The notes: generated from the sequence alone by a model not told the origin. Shown: positions 1 to 8,615, numbered from the stretch's first letter. The stretch is DNA of 64,000 nucleotides from Flavobacterium psychrotrophum (GCF_003403075.1 NZ_CP031557.1:4774001-4838000); one strand, 5' to 3'. Numbers and translations are program-made.

Positions 1-1
1 A

Positions 2-130
2 TTGAAAGAAGAATATTCTAAAAATATACCAACCAAAAAAGAAGCAAAAGTAGCTAAGAAAAGTAAAGGAGATGTAATTACCTATGGCTGCTGGATAAAT
101 GAAACTGTAACATTACCTAAGCTTAAATAA
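2..130 (+). CDS. C-terminal end of an unidentified protein (partial)
   Basis: An open frame enters from the left edge and ends at TAA 128-130, giving about 42 residues. The middle is rich in Lys, Ala and Glu, and the end is YGCWINETVTLPKLK. The stop overlaps the ATG of the LptC-like gene by one base, so the two are probably co-transcribed and translationally coupled. Too little is visible to name the product. In flavobacteria a secreted or TPR protein often precedes lptC, but that is context only. Confidence 0.6.
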   Translation: MKEEYSKNIPTKKEAKVAKKSKGDVITYGCWINETVTLPKLK

Positions 131-681
131 TGCGCATACTGGCTAAAATATTTTTTTTTATGGTAGTGGCGTTGCCGGTACTTTTTTCATGCGAAAGTAA
201 TTTTCATGATGTGAAGCGTATAAACAGTGTTGCGTTTAACCCTGTAGGCGAGTCTGAAGATATAAATCTTAAATATACAGATTCCGGTAAGGTAAAGGCG
301 GGCATGACCAGTCCGCTGATGCTTGATTTTACGCAGCTTGATTATGGCTTTAATGAATTTCCTAAAGGTGTAAAGATCACGCTTTATGATACTAACGGAA
401 ATAAAACCTATATTGAGGCTAATTACGGTATACGTTATGAAGGCACTGATGTAATGGACCTGAAAGGTAATGTAAGGATTTCTACCGATGATGGTAAATT
501 GCTTACTACAGAGCAGTTGTATTACGACCAAAAGAACGAATGGTTTTATACAGAGCAGTATTTTAACTACCGCGATAGCCAGGGCAATAACCTGGAAGGG
601 CCGGGGCTGGACTGTAGTAAAGATTTTAAAGTGTTTAATGTGCAGCGTAGTAAAGGTGCTGCTAATCAATTAAAAACATAG
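130..681 (+). CDS. lptC: LptC-like LPS export lipoprotein
   Basis: This 183-residue protein has a short positively charged start, a hydrophobic stretch and a lipobox ending at Cys21 (VLFSC), so it should be a lipoprotein. The body has the alternating short beta pattern of the LptC/OstA fold, with segments such as GIRYEGTDVMDLKGNVRI and TTEQLYYDQ that resemble the LptA/LptC jelly roll. LptC links the LptB2FG transporter to the periplasmic LPS bridge. The start overlaps the stop of the previous gene, and a small membrane protein and a CNNM protein follow closely in what looks like one operon. The family call rests on fold pattern and the flavobacterial neighbourhood. Confidence 0.75.
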   Translation: MRILAKIFFFMVVALPVLFSCESNFHDVKRINSVAFNPVGESEDINLKYTDSGKVKAGMTSPLMLDFTQLDYGFNEFPKGVKITLYDTNGNKTYIEANYGIRYEGTDVMDLKGNVRISTDDGKLLTTEQLYYDQKNEWFYTEQYFNYRDSQGNNLEGPGLDCSKDFKVFNVQRSKGAANQLKT

Positions 682-683
682 CA

Positions 684-869
684 ATGGCTTATTTTAAATA
701 TATACCTTACCTGTTTCTGCTTATAACTTTACTGTTTATTATAGAGGCTGTTAGTAAGTATAACGAAGGCTCAGATCCGTTACCATACATACTTCTTGCG
801 GTATGTGGTGTGGCTATGTTTTTCGTAAGGAGAAATTCATACAAACGTTACCAGGAGCCTAAAAAATAA
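684..869 (+). CDS. small two-helix membrane protein, unknown function
   Basis: A 61-residue protein starts two bases after the LptC-like stop. Two hydrophobic segments, about residues 6-24 and 34-49, are joined by a short polar loop (SKYNEGSDP). The tail is basic (RRNSYKRYQEPKK), which suggests a hairpin with a cytoplasmic C-terminus. No catalytic motif is visible. Its tight place between lptC and the CNNM gene shows it is co-transcribed with envelope functions. It may be a subunit or partner of a neighbour, but nothing in the sequence proves that. Confidence 0.7.
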   Translation: MAYFKYIPYLFLLITLLFIIEAVSKYNEGSDPLPYILLAVCGVAMFFVRRNSYKRYQEPKK

Positions 870-874
870 ACACT

Positions 875-1888
875 ATGGAGGCATTAGTTATTATAAGTTG
901 CCTCTTGCTTTCTGCCTTTTTCTCGGGCATGGAAATAGCTTATGTTTCTGCAAATAAAGTATATCTTAGTGTAGAGCAGAAACAGGATACGCTACTTTCT
1001 AAAATACTTTCCCGCCTTACACAAAATCCTACGCAGTTTATTACGGCAATGCTTGTGGGTAACAGTATAGCGCTAGTGCTTTATGGCTATAATATGGCTC
1101 ATGCGGTCATCCGTTGGGTTGGTGCTGATATATTTGCGATGAATATTTTTTGGCAAATGCTCATCCAGGTTACCGTGGCAACATTTATTATTCTTGTTAC
1201 TGCTGAGTTTGTGCCTAAAGTTTTTTTTCAGGCCTACGCTAACCGTCTTATCAAGGTGCTGGCAATTCCTGCCTATGTTTTTTTTAGGCTATTTTATCCT
1301 GTGAGCCGTGGGCTGCTTGCCATCGCAAATTTTATACTGGTAACTGTTTTCAGGACACAGGCTGATAAGGGTAAAGGTTATTTTACACGTGCTGAGTTGG
1401 GCTCGTATGTAAACGAACAGTTCTCTGTTGCAAGCGCACAGGAGGAAGTAGATGCCGAGATAGCGATATTTAAAAATGCACTAGAGTTTACCGGGAGGCA
1501 GGCTAAAGACATCATGACTCCCCGGGCAGAACTTATAGCCCTTGATATGCATAGTAGTGTAGAAAATCTCAGGCAGCTTTTTATACAAACCGGTTACAGT
1601 AAGGTAATTGCATATCATCAAAATATAGATGCCATAAAAGGCTATGTGCATTCTTTTGCATTGTTTAAAAGCCCTGAAAGTATTACTGATGTAATGGTAC
1701 GGCCTGTATTTGCCCGCGAAGGTGTTTTTATAAAAGAGCTGCTTAACCAGCTTACCCGTGCACGCAAAAGCATGGCAGTAATACAGGATGCGGAGGGCAA
1801 AACCTTAGGGGTTATTACTGTAGAAGATATTATTGAAGAGCTTTTTGGTGAGATAGAAGACGAGCACGATACTGAGGAGGATGTTTAA
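875..1888 (+). CDS. CNNM/CBS-domain membrane protein (HlyC/CorC/GldE-like)
   Basis: This 337-residue protein has an N-terminal CNNM (DUF21) membrane domain, about residues 1-185, with the typical early SAFFSGMEIAY motif. A pair of CBS domains follows at about 205-330, with DIMTPRAEL opening the first and GVITVEDIIEELFGEIEDE closing the second. Family members are linked to Mg/Co transport or efflux, and the flavobacterial paralogue GldE is linked to gliding. The protein stops just after the acidic end of the second CBS domain, so the C-terminal CorC_HlyC domain of many homologues is absent. It lies five bases after the small membrane gene in the same operon. Confidence 0.88.
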   Translation: MEALVIISCLLLSAFFSGMEIAYVSANKVYLSVEQKQDTLLSKILSRLTQNPTQFITAMLVGNSIALVLYGYNMAHAVIRWVGADIFAMNIFWQMLIQVTVATFIILVTAEFVPKVFFQAYANRLIKVLAIPAYVFFRLFYPVSRGLLAIANFILVTVFRTQADKGKGYFTRAELGSYVNEQFSVASAQEEVDAEIAIFKNALEFTGRQAKDIMTPRAELIALDMHSSVENLRQLFIQTGYSKVIAYHQNIDAIKGYVHSFALFKSPESITDVMVRPVFAREGVFIKELLNQLTRARKSMAVIQDAEGKTLGVITVEDIIEELFGEIEDEHDTEEDV

Positions 1889-1999
1889 TTGCGAAAACGA
1901 TTGTAGCTTATTGACGGTGCTTTGAGCGCGTAGTTTAGAAAAAATTAACTTGTGCCTAAAAAAAACACCTTGTATATTTTATTATTAAGCATATAATTG

Positions 2000-2007
2000 T
2001 ATTTTCG
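2000..2007 (+). promoter_or_regulatory. possible -7 box (TATTTTCG) for the PpiD-like gene
   Basis: TATTTTCG differs from the Bacteroidetes -7 consensus TAnnTTTG only at the sixth base. It lies 31 bases before the ATG at 2039. No convincing TTTG -33 box is at the usual spacing. The same TAnnTTCG variant occurs before citrate synthase at 7258. Confidence 0.35.
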
Positions 2008-2038
2008 CCCACTGAATTAAAAAATAACATTATAACAA

Positions 2039-4147
2039 ATGGCGGTTTTATCTAAAATTAGAGAACGTTCGATATTACTGATAGGTATTATAGGTTTCTG
2101 CCTACTTGCTTTTATCATAGGCGACGTAGTACGTAGTGGCGGTTTTGGCGTTGACAAAAACGTAGGAAGCGTTAACGGTACTGATATACCTTATGTAGAA
2201 TTTAACCAGAAAGTTGCAAGCATGCAGCAGCGCCAACAAGGTGCTACAGCAGGCCAGGCAGCAGGTTATGTATGGAGCCAGGAAGTAGACAGGGTTCTGT
2301 TTGAAGAAAGGTATGAAAAAGCAGGCCTTGTGGTAGGTAAAGACCATGTACTTGACGTTTATGCGCAAATGCTGGGCAATAACCCTCAGTTTATGAATGC
2401 CGCCGGTAAATTTGATAAAGCTAAGTTTAACGAGTTTCTTGTTAACCTAAAAACTACAAATCCGCAACAATGGCAGGCTATCGAAAGCGAAAGGCCACAA
2501 ATAGAAGCTTCTGCTAAAAGGCAGCTGTATGGTACTATGCTTAAGGCAGCATACTTTACAACTGATTTTGAAGCAAAACAAAAATATGCTGAAGAAAGCA
2601 ACAAAGTAAACTTTGATTATGTTCTTGTACCATATGCTACGGTAAATGATGAAGATCCTAAAGTAAAAGTTACTGATGAAGAGCTTGTAGAGTACATGAA
2701 GAAAAATGCTAAAAAATACAAATCAGAAGCATCACGCGATCTTGAGTATGTGTTTTTAGACAACAAGCCTTCTGCTGCTGACGAAGCTGAAGTTAAAAAG
2801 ACATTTGAAGCTTACCTTGCGCCTCAGGTAAAACTGAACGCTAACGGTGGTACAGATACAATACCAAGTTTTGCAAGCCTTTCTCCTGATAAAGTAGAAG
2901 AATTTGTAAACCTTAACTCAGAAATGAAGTATGATACTACATTTGTAACTAAGGCACAACTTCCGGTAGAGCATGCACAGCAAATCCAGAATCTTGGTGT
3001 AGGCCAGGTATATGGTCCTTACCTACAAAATGGTGCTTACATGCTTACAAGGATGATGGCTAAAAGGCCGGGTGCAAGTACTAAAGTTGTACACGTTCTT
3101 GTAGCTTATAAAGGTGCTATGAGAGCTACAGCTACCAGGACTGAAGAAGAAGCTAAAGCACTTGCTGACCAGTTCCTTGGTCAGGTTAATGCTAACCCTG
3201 ATGCTATAAACATGCTGGCGCGTACAAATAACGACGACCCGGGTGCTATGCAAAACGGTGGTGTTTATGATGTAACTCCAGATGGTGGATGGGCAAAAGA
3301 ATTTAAGGATTTTGCTCTTGCAAGCCCTAAAGGTAAAACAGGCGTTGTAAAAACAGAGTTTGGTTTCCACGTAATGAGGATACTTGATAAAGAAGATGGT
3401 GTACGTATTGCTACTATCGCTCAAAAAATAAACGCAAGCGACGCTACTGCTGATGCTAACTTCCAGAAAGCTACTAAGCTTGAAATGGATGCAAGAGATA
3501 CTAAAAAGCCTTTTGCTGACCTTGCTAAAGCTGCAGGCCTTACTGTAACTCCTGCTAACAGCCTTGGCGCTGCAGATGAAAACCTTCCGGGTGTAGGTGC
3601 AGAAAGAGAAATTGTACGTTGGGCATTTAACGGCGATACTAACGTGGGCGATGTTAAGAAATTTGATACTCCACAAGGTAGCGTAGTTGCTTCGCTTAAA
3701 AACATAAACGAAAAAGGTGTATTGCCTTTAGAGCAGGCAAAAATTAGTGTATTGCCTATACTTCGCAATGAGAAGAAAGCTAAAATAATCAGAGAGAAAA
3801 TGCAGGGTAGCACGCTTGAAGCGGTAGCTCAAAAAGCAGGTGCTTCTATAACTCCTGCACTTAGCGTTACTTTTGCAAGCCCGATGATTACAGGTGTAGG
3901 CCCTGAGTTTAAAGTAGTAGGTGCTGCTTTTGGCCTTGGTGCTAACAAAACATCTAAGCTTATCGATGGCCAGGCGGGTGTATACATGATCCGTACTAAA
4001 AACATCGAAGTAGCTCCGGCACTTGCAAGTCCGGCTGCTATTACTGCAAGGCTAAACGGCCAGGGCAGGGGTGGTGTAGATAACAGGATATCTATAGCAC
4101 TTAAAGACAAAGCAACAATTGAAGATAACAGGGCTACTTTCTATTAG
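2039..4147 (+). CDS. PpiD/SurA-type periplasmic peptidyl-prolyl isomerase
   Basis: This 702-residue protein has a single N-terminal membrane anchor (about residues 12-30), a SurA_N-like chaperone region (about 35-210) and one rotamase (PpiC) domain at about 345-452. The rotamase domain shows the typical KVVHVLVAYKG opening, an NGGVYDVTPDGGWAKEF segment and GVVKTEFGFHVMRI at its end. The family assists folding of outer-membrane proteins at the periplasmic face of the inner membrane. The C-terminal 200 residues are Ala/Lys rich and less typical. The gene has its own 150-base upstream gap and ends at a strong terminator, so it is probably monocistronic. Confidence 0.88.
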   Translation: MAVLSKIRERSILLIGIIGFCLLAFIIGDVVRSGGFGVDKNVGSVNGTDIPYVEFNQKVASMQQRQQGATAGQAAGYVWSQEVDRVLFEERYEKAGLVVGKDHVLDVYAQMLGNNPQFMNAAGKFDKAKFNEFLVNLKTTNPQQWQAIESERPQIEASAKRQLYGTMLKAAYFTTDFEAKQKYAEESNKVNFDYVLVPYATVNDEDPKVKVTDEELVEYMKKNAKKYKSEASRDLEYVFLDNKPSAADEAEVKKTFEAYLAPQVKLNANGGTDTIPSFASLSPDKVEEFVNLNSEMKYDTTFVTKAQLPVEHAQQIQNLGVGQVYGPYLQNGAYMLTRMMAKRPGASTKVVHVLVAYKGAMRATATRTEEEAKALADQFLGQVNANPDAINMLARTNNDDPGAMQNGGVYDVTPDGGWAKEFKDFALASPKGKTGVVKTEFGFHVMRILDKEDGVRIATIAQKINASDATADANFQKATKLEMDARDTKKPFADLAKAAGLTVTPANSLGAADENLPGVGAEREIVRWAFNGDTNVGDVKKFDTPQGSVVASLKNINEKGVLPLEQAKISVLPILRNEKKAKIIREKMQGSTLEAVAQKAGASITPALSVTFASPMITGVGPEFKVVGAAFGLGANKTSKLIDGQAGVYMIRTKNIEVAPALASPAAITARLNGQGRGGVDNRISIALKDKATIEDNRATFY

Positions 4148-4170
4148 TAGTAATCTGTTCTTAATATACC

Positions 4171-4199
4171 AACCCGCACAATTGTGCGGGTTTTTTATT
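4171..4199 (+). terminator. intrinsic terminator after the PpiD-like gene
   Basis: A perfect 22-base palindrome, 4171-4192, has arms AACCCGCACAA and TTGTGCGGGTT. It runs into a T tract and lies 24 bases after the stop codon. Confidence 0.9.
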
Positions 4200-4393
4200 T
4201 GGTACATATATGGTAGTAACAGATTTTTTATATGCAGACTCTGTGATTGTTGTTTAAACAGCGTAAGGTAATTAACAGTAGTTTGTAGTAACTCATAATA
4301 TTGATATAAAAGGAGGTTAAGTTTTTTATAATCATGGATTTGTTCAAAGTAGCATAGCGTAATTTTATGTAACAATTTAAAAATACGCATGTT

Positions 4394-4828
4394 ATGAAAA
4401 AGATATTTTATACGCTGACAGGCCTTATGTTTTTTGCTTTGGCATCAGCACAGGTAAACACTACAACTCCCGCAACTAATCCTGCTAACAGGCAAATTAC
4501 AAATCCGGTGCAGCAGCCATCTACCACTATTTCAACACCATCTACCACCACTACACCGGGGATGAATAATAATAGCACATATGGCAATCCGGCAGGTACA
4601 ACCAGTAACAGTACAACAATTACAAATACCCCTACGGTACAGCCTACAGTTACTACACCCACTATTACAAATCCGTCTACAACAACCACAACTTCGCCTA
4701 CTACTGTAACACCAGGAGCTGGTACGTCAACAACAAAGCCAGCAGGATCGCAGCCAAACAGCACTACTTCTGCTACAGGTACTACACCGACAGGAACTAC
4801 TACCCCGGTAACGCCAAACAGGCCATAA
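4394..4828 (+). CDS. secreted Thr/Pro-rich low-complexity protein A
   Basis: This 144-residue protein has a clear Sec signal peptide (MKKIFYTLTGLMFFALASAQ, cleavage near residue 20). The mature part is almost only Thr, Pro, Ser, Asn, Gly, Ala and Val. It contains no Asp or Glu and only three charged residues, and it ends NRP. No folded domain is visible, so it is probably an extended, mucin-like periplasmic or surface protein. The next gene, 9 bases downstream, has a closely similar signal peptide and the same architecture, which points to a tandem duplication. Function is unknown. Confidence 0.75.
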   Translation: MKKIFYTLTGLMFFALASAQVNTTTPATNPANRQITNPVQQPSTTISTPSTTTTPGMNNNSTYGNPAGTTSNSTTITNTPTVQPTVTTPTITNPSTTTTTSPTTVTPGAGTSTTKPAGSQPNSTTSATGTTPTGTTTPVTPNRP

Positions 4829-4837
4829 AATAATGCT

Positions 4838-5179
4838 ATGAAAAAGTTTATATATACCATTGCAGGATTGCTGGCCTTTGGGCTGGCTTCTGCGCAAACA
4901 GATACAGTGAGTACTTCCATAAGCAGACCCATGCCGGGAAATACCATGTCGCCTACAACATCATCGCCTGCTCCTAATCCGGTTAATAGCGCGCCACAGC
5001 AAACAGGGCTGCCTAATAATGTAAAGCCTACCCCGCAAGATGTAAAACCGCCTACACAGCCGCCCAATACTAACGGTATACCCGTAACACCGGGTTCGCC
5101 TGCTGTAGGACCGGTTACAACGCCCACAACTAAGCCTACGCAGTCTGCAATTAATCCGGGCGTACCGCAACGGCCGTAA
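4838..5179 (+). CDS. secreted Pro/Thr-rich low-complexity protein B
   Basis: This 113-residue protein has a signal peptide (MKKFIYTIAGLLAFGLASAQ) nearly matching that of the preceding gene. The mature region is Pro, Thr, Asn and Ser rich and ends VPQRP. Unlike protein A it has some acidic residues, and a DTV triplet lies just after the signal. DTV fits the D-(S/T)-(A/L/V/I/M/T) O-glycosylation pattern described in Bacteroidetes. No enzyme motif is present. The pair probably comes from duplication followed by free drift of the mature region. Confidence 0.72.
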   Translation: MKKFIYTIAGLLAFGLASAQTDTVSTSISRPMPGNTMSPTTSSPAPNPVNSAPQQTGLPNNVKPTPQDVKPPTQPPNTNGIPVTPGSPAVGPVTTPTTKPTQSAINPGVPQRP

Positions 5180-5260
5180 TTAAGGAGATTGATCATTTAA
5201 ATAATATTAAGCAGATACAAGCCCCAATGTAATAAGGCTTGGATGTAGTTGAGCAGAGAA

Positions 5261-5298
5261 GAATCCCGTTGGGCACACGCCTATCGGGATTCATTATT
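5261..5298 (+). terminator. stem-loop, probable terminator of the Thr/Pro-rich pair
   Basis: Arms GAATCCCG (5261-5268) and CGGGATTC (5285-5292) enclose 16 bases and are followed by ATTATTTA. A weaker stem, CAAGCC (5218-5223) with GGCTTG (5236-5241), lies just upstream. The T tract is poor, so a structured RNA is also possible. Confidence 0.5.
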
Positions 5299-5368
5299 TA
5301 TAATTGATAACAGATTGTTAAAGTAAGTGGCTGTGATGGTCGCTTTTAGTATTTTTAAGTAACGAAGC

Positions 5369-5392
5369 GATTTAAAATTTTTAGTTTAAATC
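5369..5392. promoter_or_regulatory. inverted repeat upstream of the SRPBCC gene
   Basis: Arms GATTTAAA (5369-5376) and TTTAAATC (5385-5392) are separated by eight bases, 34 bases before the ATG at 5426. The size and place fit an operator, but no regulator is identified and the AT-rich arms could occur by chance. Confidence 0.3.
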
Positions 5393-5425
5393 ACTTTAAT
5401 TAACAAACCTCAAATAATCGGCGTT

Positions 5426-6151
5426 ATGGCACTTGAAAATACAGGAATGGTAGTACCCGTTGCTAAAGATGTGTATACTATAGAAAACGTAGTTGCTATA
5501 CTAGGTGGGGCATATCTTTTATACGACGCGCTTAAAAAAGACAAAAAAAGCATTGGCGAACTGGCTGCGGGTGGTATTATGCTGTACCGTGGTGTTAAAG
5601 GGCTTCTTAATGCGCTCGATAAAAATAAGCAGGAAAGCAGAGGTGTAGGCAGCCCTGCGAAACACAGGGAGTCTAACGTAAATATACATGCCCGCCTTAT
5701 TGTAAAGAAGCCGGTTGCAGAAGTGTATAACTTTTGGCGCCATTTAGGCAACCTGCCCCTGTTTATGGAACACCTGGACAGCGTAACGGTGCTGGGGGAT
5801 TCGCTTAGCGAATGGAAGGTAAAAGTGCCGGGGCTTCCTGCATCATTAAGCTGGACTGCCGAGATTGTTGCTGAGGAGCCAAACCGCTTTATTGGATGGC
5901 ATTCTATTAATGGTAGCAGTTTGCGCAATGCCGGCAAGGTAGAGTTTAAAGATGCCGGAGAGCTTGGTACACTTATGCATGTGGTGTTTTCTTATCATGC
6001 TCCGCTGGGTGCTGCCGGAGAGGAAGTAGCGCGATTGCTGAACCCTGTATTTGAAAAAATTGTGCGCAATGATATATTGGGCTTTAAGCGTTATATGGAA
6101 ACAGGTACGTCTGAAAAATTGCAGCAGGAACATGTAGCTATTTTTACCTAA
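5426..6151 (+). CDS. membrane-anchored SRPBCC (START-like) protein
   Basis: This 241-residue protein has two hydrophobic segments at the N-terminus (about residues 22-40 and 46-62), like the DUF2892 hairpin. An SRPBCC/polyketide-cyclase-like domain follows at about 90-230. Typical segments are VKKPVAEVYNFWRHLGNLPLFMEHLDSV near the start and RFIGWHSINGSSLRNAGKVEF in the middle of the domain. Such domains bind hydrophobic ligands, and family members in this form are often stress related. No catalytic assignment can be made. The gene stands alone between a hairpin upstream and a foldback repeat downstream. Confidence 0.75.
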   Translation: MALENTGMVVPVAKDVYTIENVVAILGGAYLLYDALKKDKKSIGELAAGGIMLYRGVKGLLNALDKNKQESRGVGSPAKHRESNVNIHARLIVKKPVAEVYNFWRHLGNLPLFMEHLDSVTVLGDSLSEWKVKVPGLPASLSWTAEIVAEEPNRFIGWHSINGSSLRNAGKVEFKDAGELGTLMHVVFSYHAPLGAAGEEVARLLNPVFEKIVRNDILGFKRYMETGTSEKLQQEHVAIFT

Positions 6152-6160
6152 ATTTTTATA

Positions 6161-6187
6161 CCTACAAGGTACTGAAGACCTTGCAGG
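6161..6187. repeat. short foldback repeat
   Basis: Arms CCTACAAGGT (6161-6170) and ACCTTGCAGG (6178-6187) pair with one mismatch around a seven-base loop, between two convergent genes. A related AACCTTGTAG lies at about 6231. It may act as a shared terminator but has no T tract on the + strand. Confidence 0.5.
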
Positions 6188-6289
6188 AACCATAAATCAT
6201 CCAATCTGTGCTAACCTGTAAGTTTTTTTTAACCTTGTAGATTTTAAAAGGAAAACTAATACCTTACTCTAACTCACGTTAATCTGAGT

Positions 6290-6862
6290 TTATGTCTCAT
6301 ATTGCTGCGCGGGTGGAACATTAGTATTTGGTAATGTACCGCCACCGTTGGCACTCCTTTCTGTAATAACATCATCAGTCATGTTGTTCAGTAAGTTTAT
6401 TAGTAACTCGCCGGTACGTTCTATAGCCTGTGTAATAATATTTTCTGCTTCGCCTTCAAATACTTCCCGGTGTGCGCAATAACGATTTTCGGGCAGTGTT
6501 ATGTGAATAAACATGGTGCCAACGGGCTTGTCTTCCGTTTCGCTTCCGCCTGGCGAGGTTAGTCCTGTTACAGCAATAGCAATATCACATTTAAAGAATT
6601 TTGGCAACCGTTCGGCAAGCAGCCGGGTTACTTCTGCAGATTCAGCAGTGTAACTATCTATTATTTCCTGTGGTATATCAAAAAGCTCTTCCTTCGTACA
6701 GGCATCATAGCAAACTATACCTCCTAGTAATACATCGCCCGAAGTAGGGGTTAATGAAAACTCCGAAGCCAGCCATCCGGCAGAGGCGCTTTCTGCAAGT
6801 GCCAGTTTTAGTCCTTTTTCTGCCAGGCGCCTGCTTGCGAGGGTAATACTTTCTGAGGCCAT
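6290..6862 (-). CDS. stand-alone CinA/PncC-like domain protein
   Basis: This 190-residue protein has the fold pattern of the CinA C-terminal (PncC) domain. PncC removes the amide from nicotinamide mononucleotide during NAD salvage. The Ser of the active-site loop is kept, but the usual AESCTGG reads AESASAGW and the usual TGIAGPGG reads TGLTSPGG. The segment GGIVCYDACTKEELFDI, which carries the conserved Tyr and Lys, is present, and VGTMFIHI is typical. The C-terminal 35 residues are an extra Asn/Gly/Pro tail. The divergent loops leave enzyme activity uncertain. Confidence 0.78.
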   Translation of the reverse strand: MASESITLASRRLAEKGLKLALAESASAGWLASEFSLTPTSGDVLLGGIVCYDACTKEELFDIPQEIIDSYTAESAEVTRLLAERLPKFFKCDIAIAVTGLTSPGGSETEDKPVGTMFIHITLPENRYCAHREVFEGEAENIITQAIERTGELLINLLNNMTDDVITERSANGGGTLPNTNVPPAQQYET

Positions 6863-7257
6863 GTTTTATTCAATTAATCATTAATACTAAAGTTAATGCA
6901 GATTTTATGGCTTTGTCTTAACAAATCTTTAATTGGCAGTACTATAACATCCGGTTAGGTGTATTTTCTTTTTGCAGATGTTGTACGAGATAGAGATTAG
7001 ATTTATTTAGGAGGTCTGCCCGATAAAAACAGACCTTTTGTTGCTCTCCAAGTGCGAAAATAGCTGAGTACCCCATTGTAAGTGGGGTTGTGTACTATAA
7101 CGGTTTCAAAAACGGATATAAATGATGAAAAATGATGGCATGCTGTAGCTATAAAGAATGAAACAGGATGTATTTTTAATGGGTTATTTTTTATATTATG
7201 TATAGGTAATTAGCGATTATTATGCAGGTTTTTCTTTATATATCAATTGTTATTTCC
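6863..7257. other. long intergenic gap with two hairpins
   Basis: No convincing gene is seen between the CinA-like gene and gltA. One stem, AGGTCTG (7012-7018) with CAGACCT (7030-7036), is followed by TTTT and looks like a small terminator. A second, ACCCCA (7070-7075) with TGGGGT (7083-7088), has a seven-base loop. A short non-coding RNA ending at the first hairpin is possible but not shown. Confidence 0.4.
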
Positions 7258-7265
7258 TAAATTCG
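7258..7265 (+). promoter_or_regulatory. possible -7 box (TAAATTCG) for gltA
   Basis: TAAATTCG is one base from TAnnTTTG and lies 42 bases before the gltA ATG. A TTTC sequence about 23 bases upstream could serve as a weak -33 box. Confidence 0.35.
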
Positions 7266-7307
7266 CAGGAATATAAATTTCAAATCCATTACAAACTAAA
7301 TACTGTC

Positions 7308-8591
7308 ATGTCAAAAACTGCTATATTAGAAATTGATGGCAAAAAGTATGAGTTCCCTATAATTGTGGGCACTGAAAACGAGGTAGCCATTGATATTGAT
7401 AAACTGCGTGGGGAAACCGGCGCCATAACGCTAGACCGCGGATTTAAAAATACAGGTGCCTGCCAGAGTGCCATTACTTTTTTAGATGGTGAAGAAGGTA
7501 TCCTGCGCTACAGAGGATACGGCATTGAAGAACTTGCTTCTAAATCTAACTTTCTTGAGGTTTCTTACCTGCTTATATTTGGCGAATTGCCTACAGCTGA
7601 ACAAATTGAAAAATTTGAAAATGATATAAGGAAATATACCCTTGTAAACGAGGAAATGAAAAACATCATTGATGGTTTTCCTAAAAATGCACACCCTATG
7701 GGTATTCTTGCATCGCTTACAAGTGCTCTTACAGCATTTAACCCACAGGGTGTAAATGTTTCAGACAACCAGGAGCTTTATGATACGGTATGTAAAACCA
7801 TGGGTAAATTCCTTGTGGTTGCTACATGGACGTTCCGTAAAAACATGGGCTACCCATTAAACTACTACGATAACACTAAAGGATATGTAGAAAACTTTAT
7901 GAGGCTTATGTTTGAGCTTCCTACAGGTCCTTACGCGGCTAATCCTAAAGTTATCGCTGCGCTTGATAAACTGTTTATACTGCATGCAGACCACGAGCAA
8001 AACTGTTCTACATCAACTGTGCGTATCGTAGGTTCGTCTCAGGCAAGCCTTTTTGCTTCTATATCAGCAGGTGTATCTGCGCTATGGGGTCCACTTCACG
8101 GTGGTGCTAACCAGGCAGTGCTTGAAATGCTTGAAGAAATACAAAACAATGGCGGCGACGCCGAAAAATATATTGCTAAGGCTAAAGATAAAGATGATCC
8201 GTTCCGCCTTATGGGCTTTGGACACAGGGTTTACAAAAACTTTGACCCAAGAGCTAAGATCATCAAAAAGGCGGCAGATGACGTACTTGGAGAACTTGGT
8301 GTAAACGACCCTATTCTTAACATTGCCAAAAAACTTGAAGAGGCAGCACTTCAGGACGAATATTTCAAGGCAAGAAACCTGTACCCTAACGTAGATTTTT
8401 ACTCAGGTATCATCTACAGGGCACTTGGTATTCCTACTGAAATGTTTACTGTGTTGTTTGCAATAGGCCGTCTTCCGGGATGGATTGCACAATGGAAAGA
8501 AATGCGTCTTCAGAAAGAGCCGATAGGCCGTCCGCGCCAGGTATATACAGGAAGCCCGCTTAGGGATTTCGTACCACAATCTGAAAGATAA
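7308..8591 (+). CDS. gltA: citrate synthase
   Basis: This 427-residue protein is a full-length type II citrate synthase, which joins oxaloacetate and acetyl-CoA at the start of the TCA cycle in the cytoplasm. The substrate-binding HADHEQNCSTSTVR segment is present. The first catalytic His lies in GPLHGGANQ (about residue 264). The GFGHRVYKNFDPRA motif lies near 303-316, and the catalytic Asp in NVDFYSG near 362. The ending, WIAQWKEM followed by GRPRQVYTG, is typical of the bacterial enzyme. The gene is flanked by a long upstream gap and a terminator, so it is monocistronic. Confidence 0.97.
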   Translation: MSKTAILEIDGKKYEFPIIVGTENEVAIDIDKLRGETGAITLDRGFKNTGACQSAITFLDGEEGILRYRGYGIEELASKSNFLEVSYLLIFGELPTAEQIEKFENDIRKYTLVNEEMKNIIDGFPKNAHPMGILASLTSALTAFNPQGVNVSDNQELYDTVCKTMGKFLVVATWTFRKNMGYPLNYYDNTKGYVENFMRLMFELPTGPYAANPKVIAALDKLFILHADHEQNCSTSTVRIVGSSQASLFASISAGVSALWGPLHGGANQAVLEMLEEIQNNGGDAEKYIAKAKDKDDPFRLMGFGHRVYKNFDPRAKIIKKAADDVLGELGVNDPILNIAKKLEEAALQDEYFKARNLYPNVDFYSGIIYRALGIPTEMFTVLFAIGRLPGWIAQWKEMRLQKEPIGRPRQVYTGSPLRDFVPQSER

Positions 8592-8615
8592 TTTTAGAAA
8601 TAGTATAAGTTGACT

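Noticed and set aside
3023..3676. 217-residue open frame on the - strand within the PpiD-like gene
   Set aside because: It lies wholly inside a well-supported gene and its Ser/Cys/Tyr/Phe-rich product matches no protein pattern.
4408..5196. 262-residue open frame on the - strand opposite the two Thr/Pro-rich genes
   Set aside because: It runs through both + strand genes and its Val/Gly-rich content mirrors their Thr/Pro codons. The + strand frames have signal peptides, and this one has no recognisable domain.
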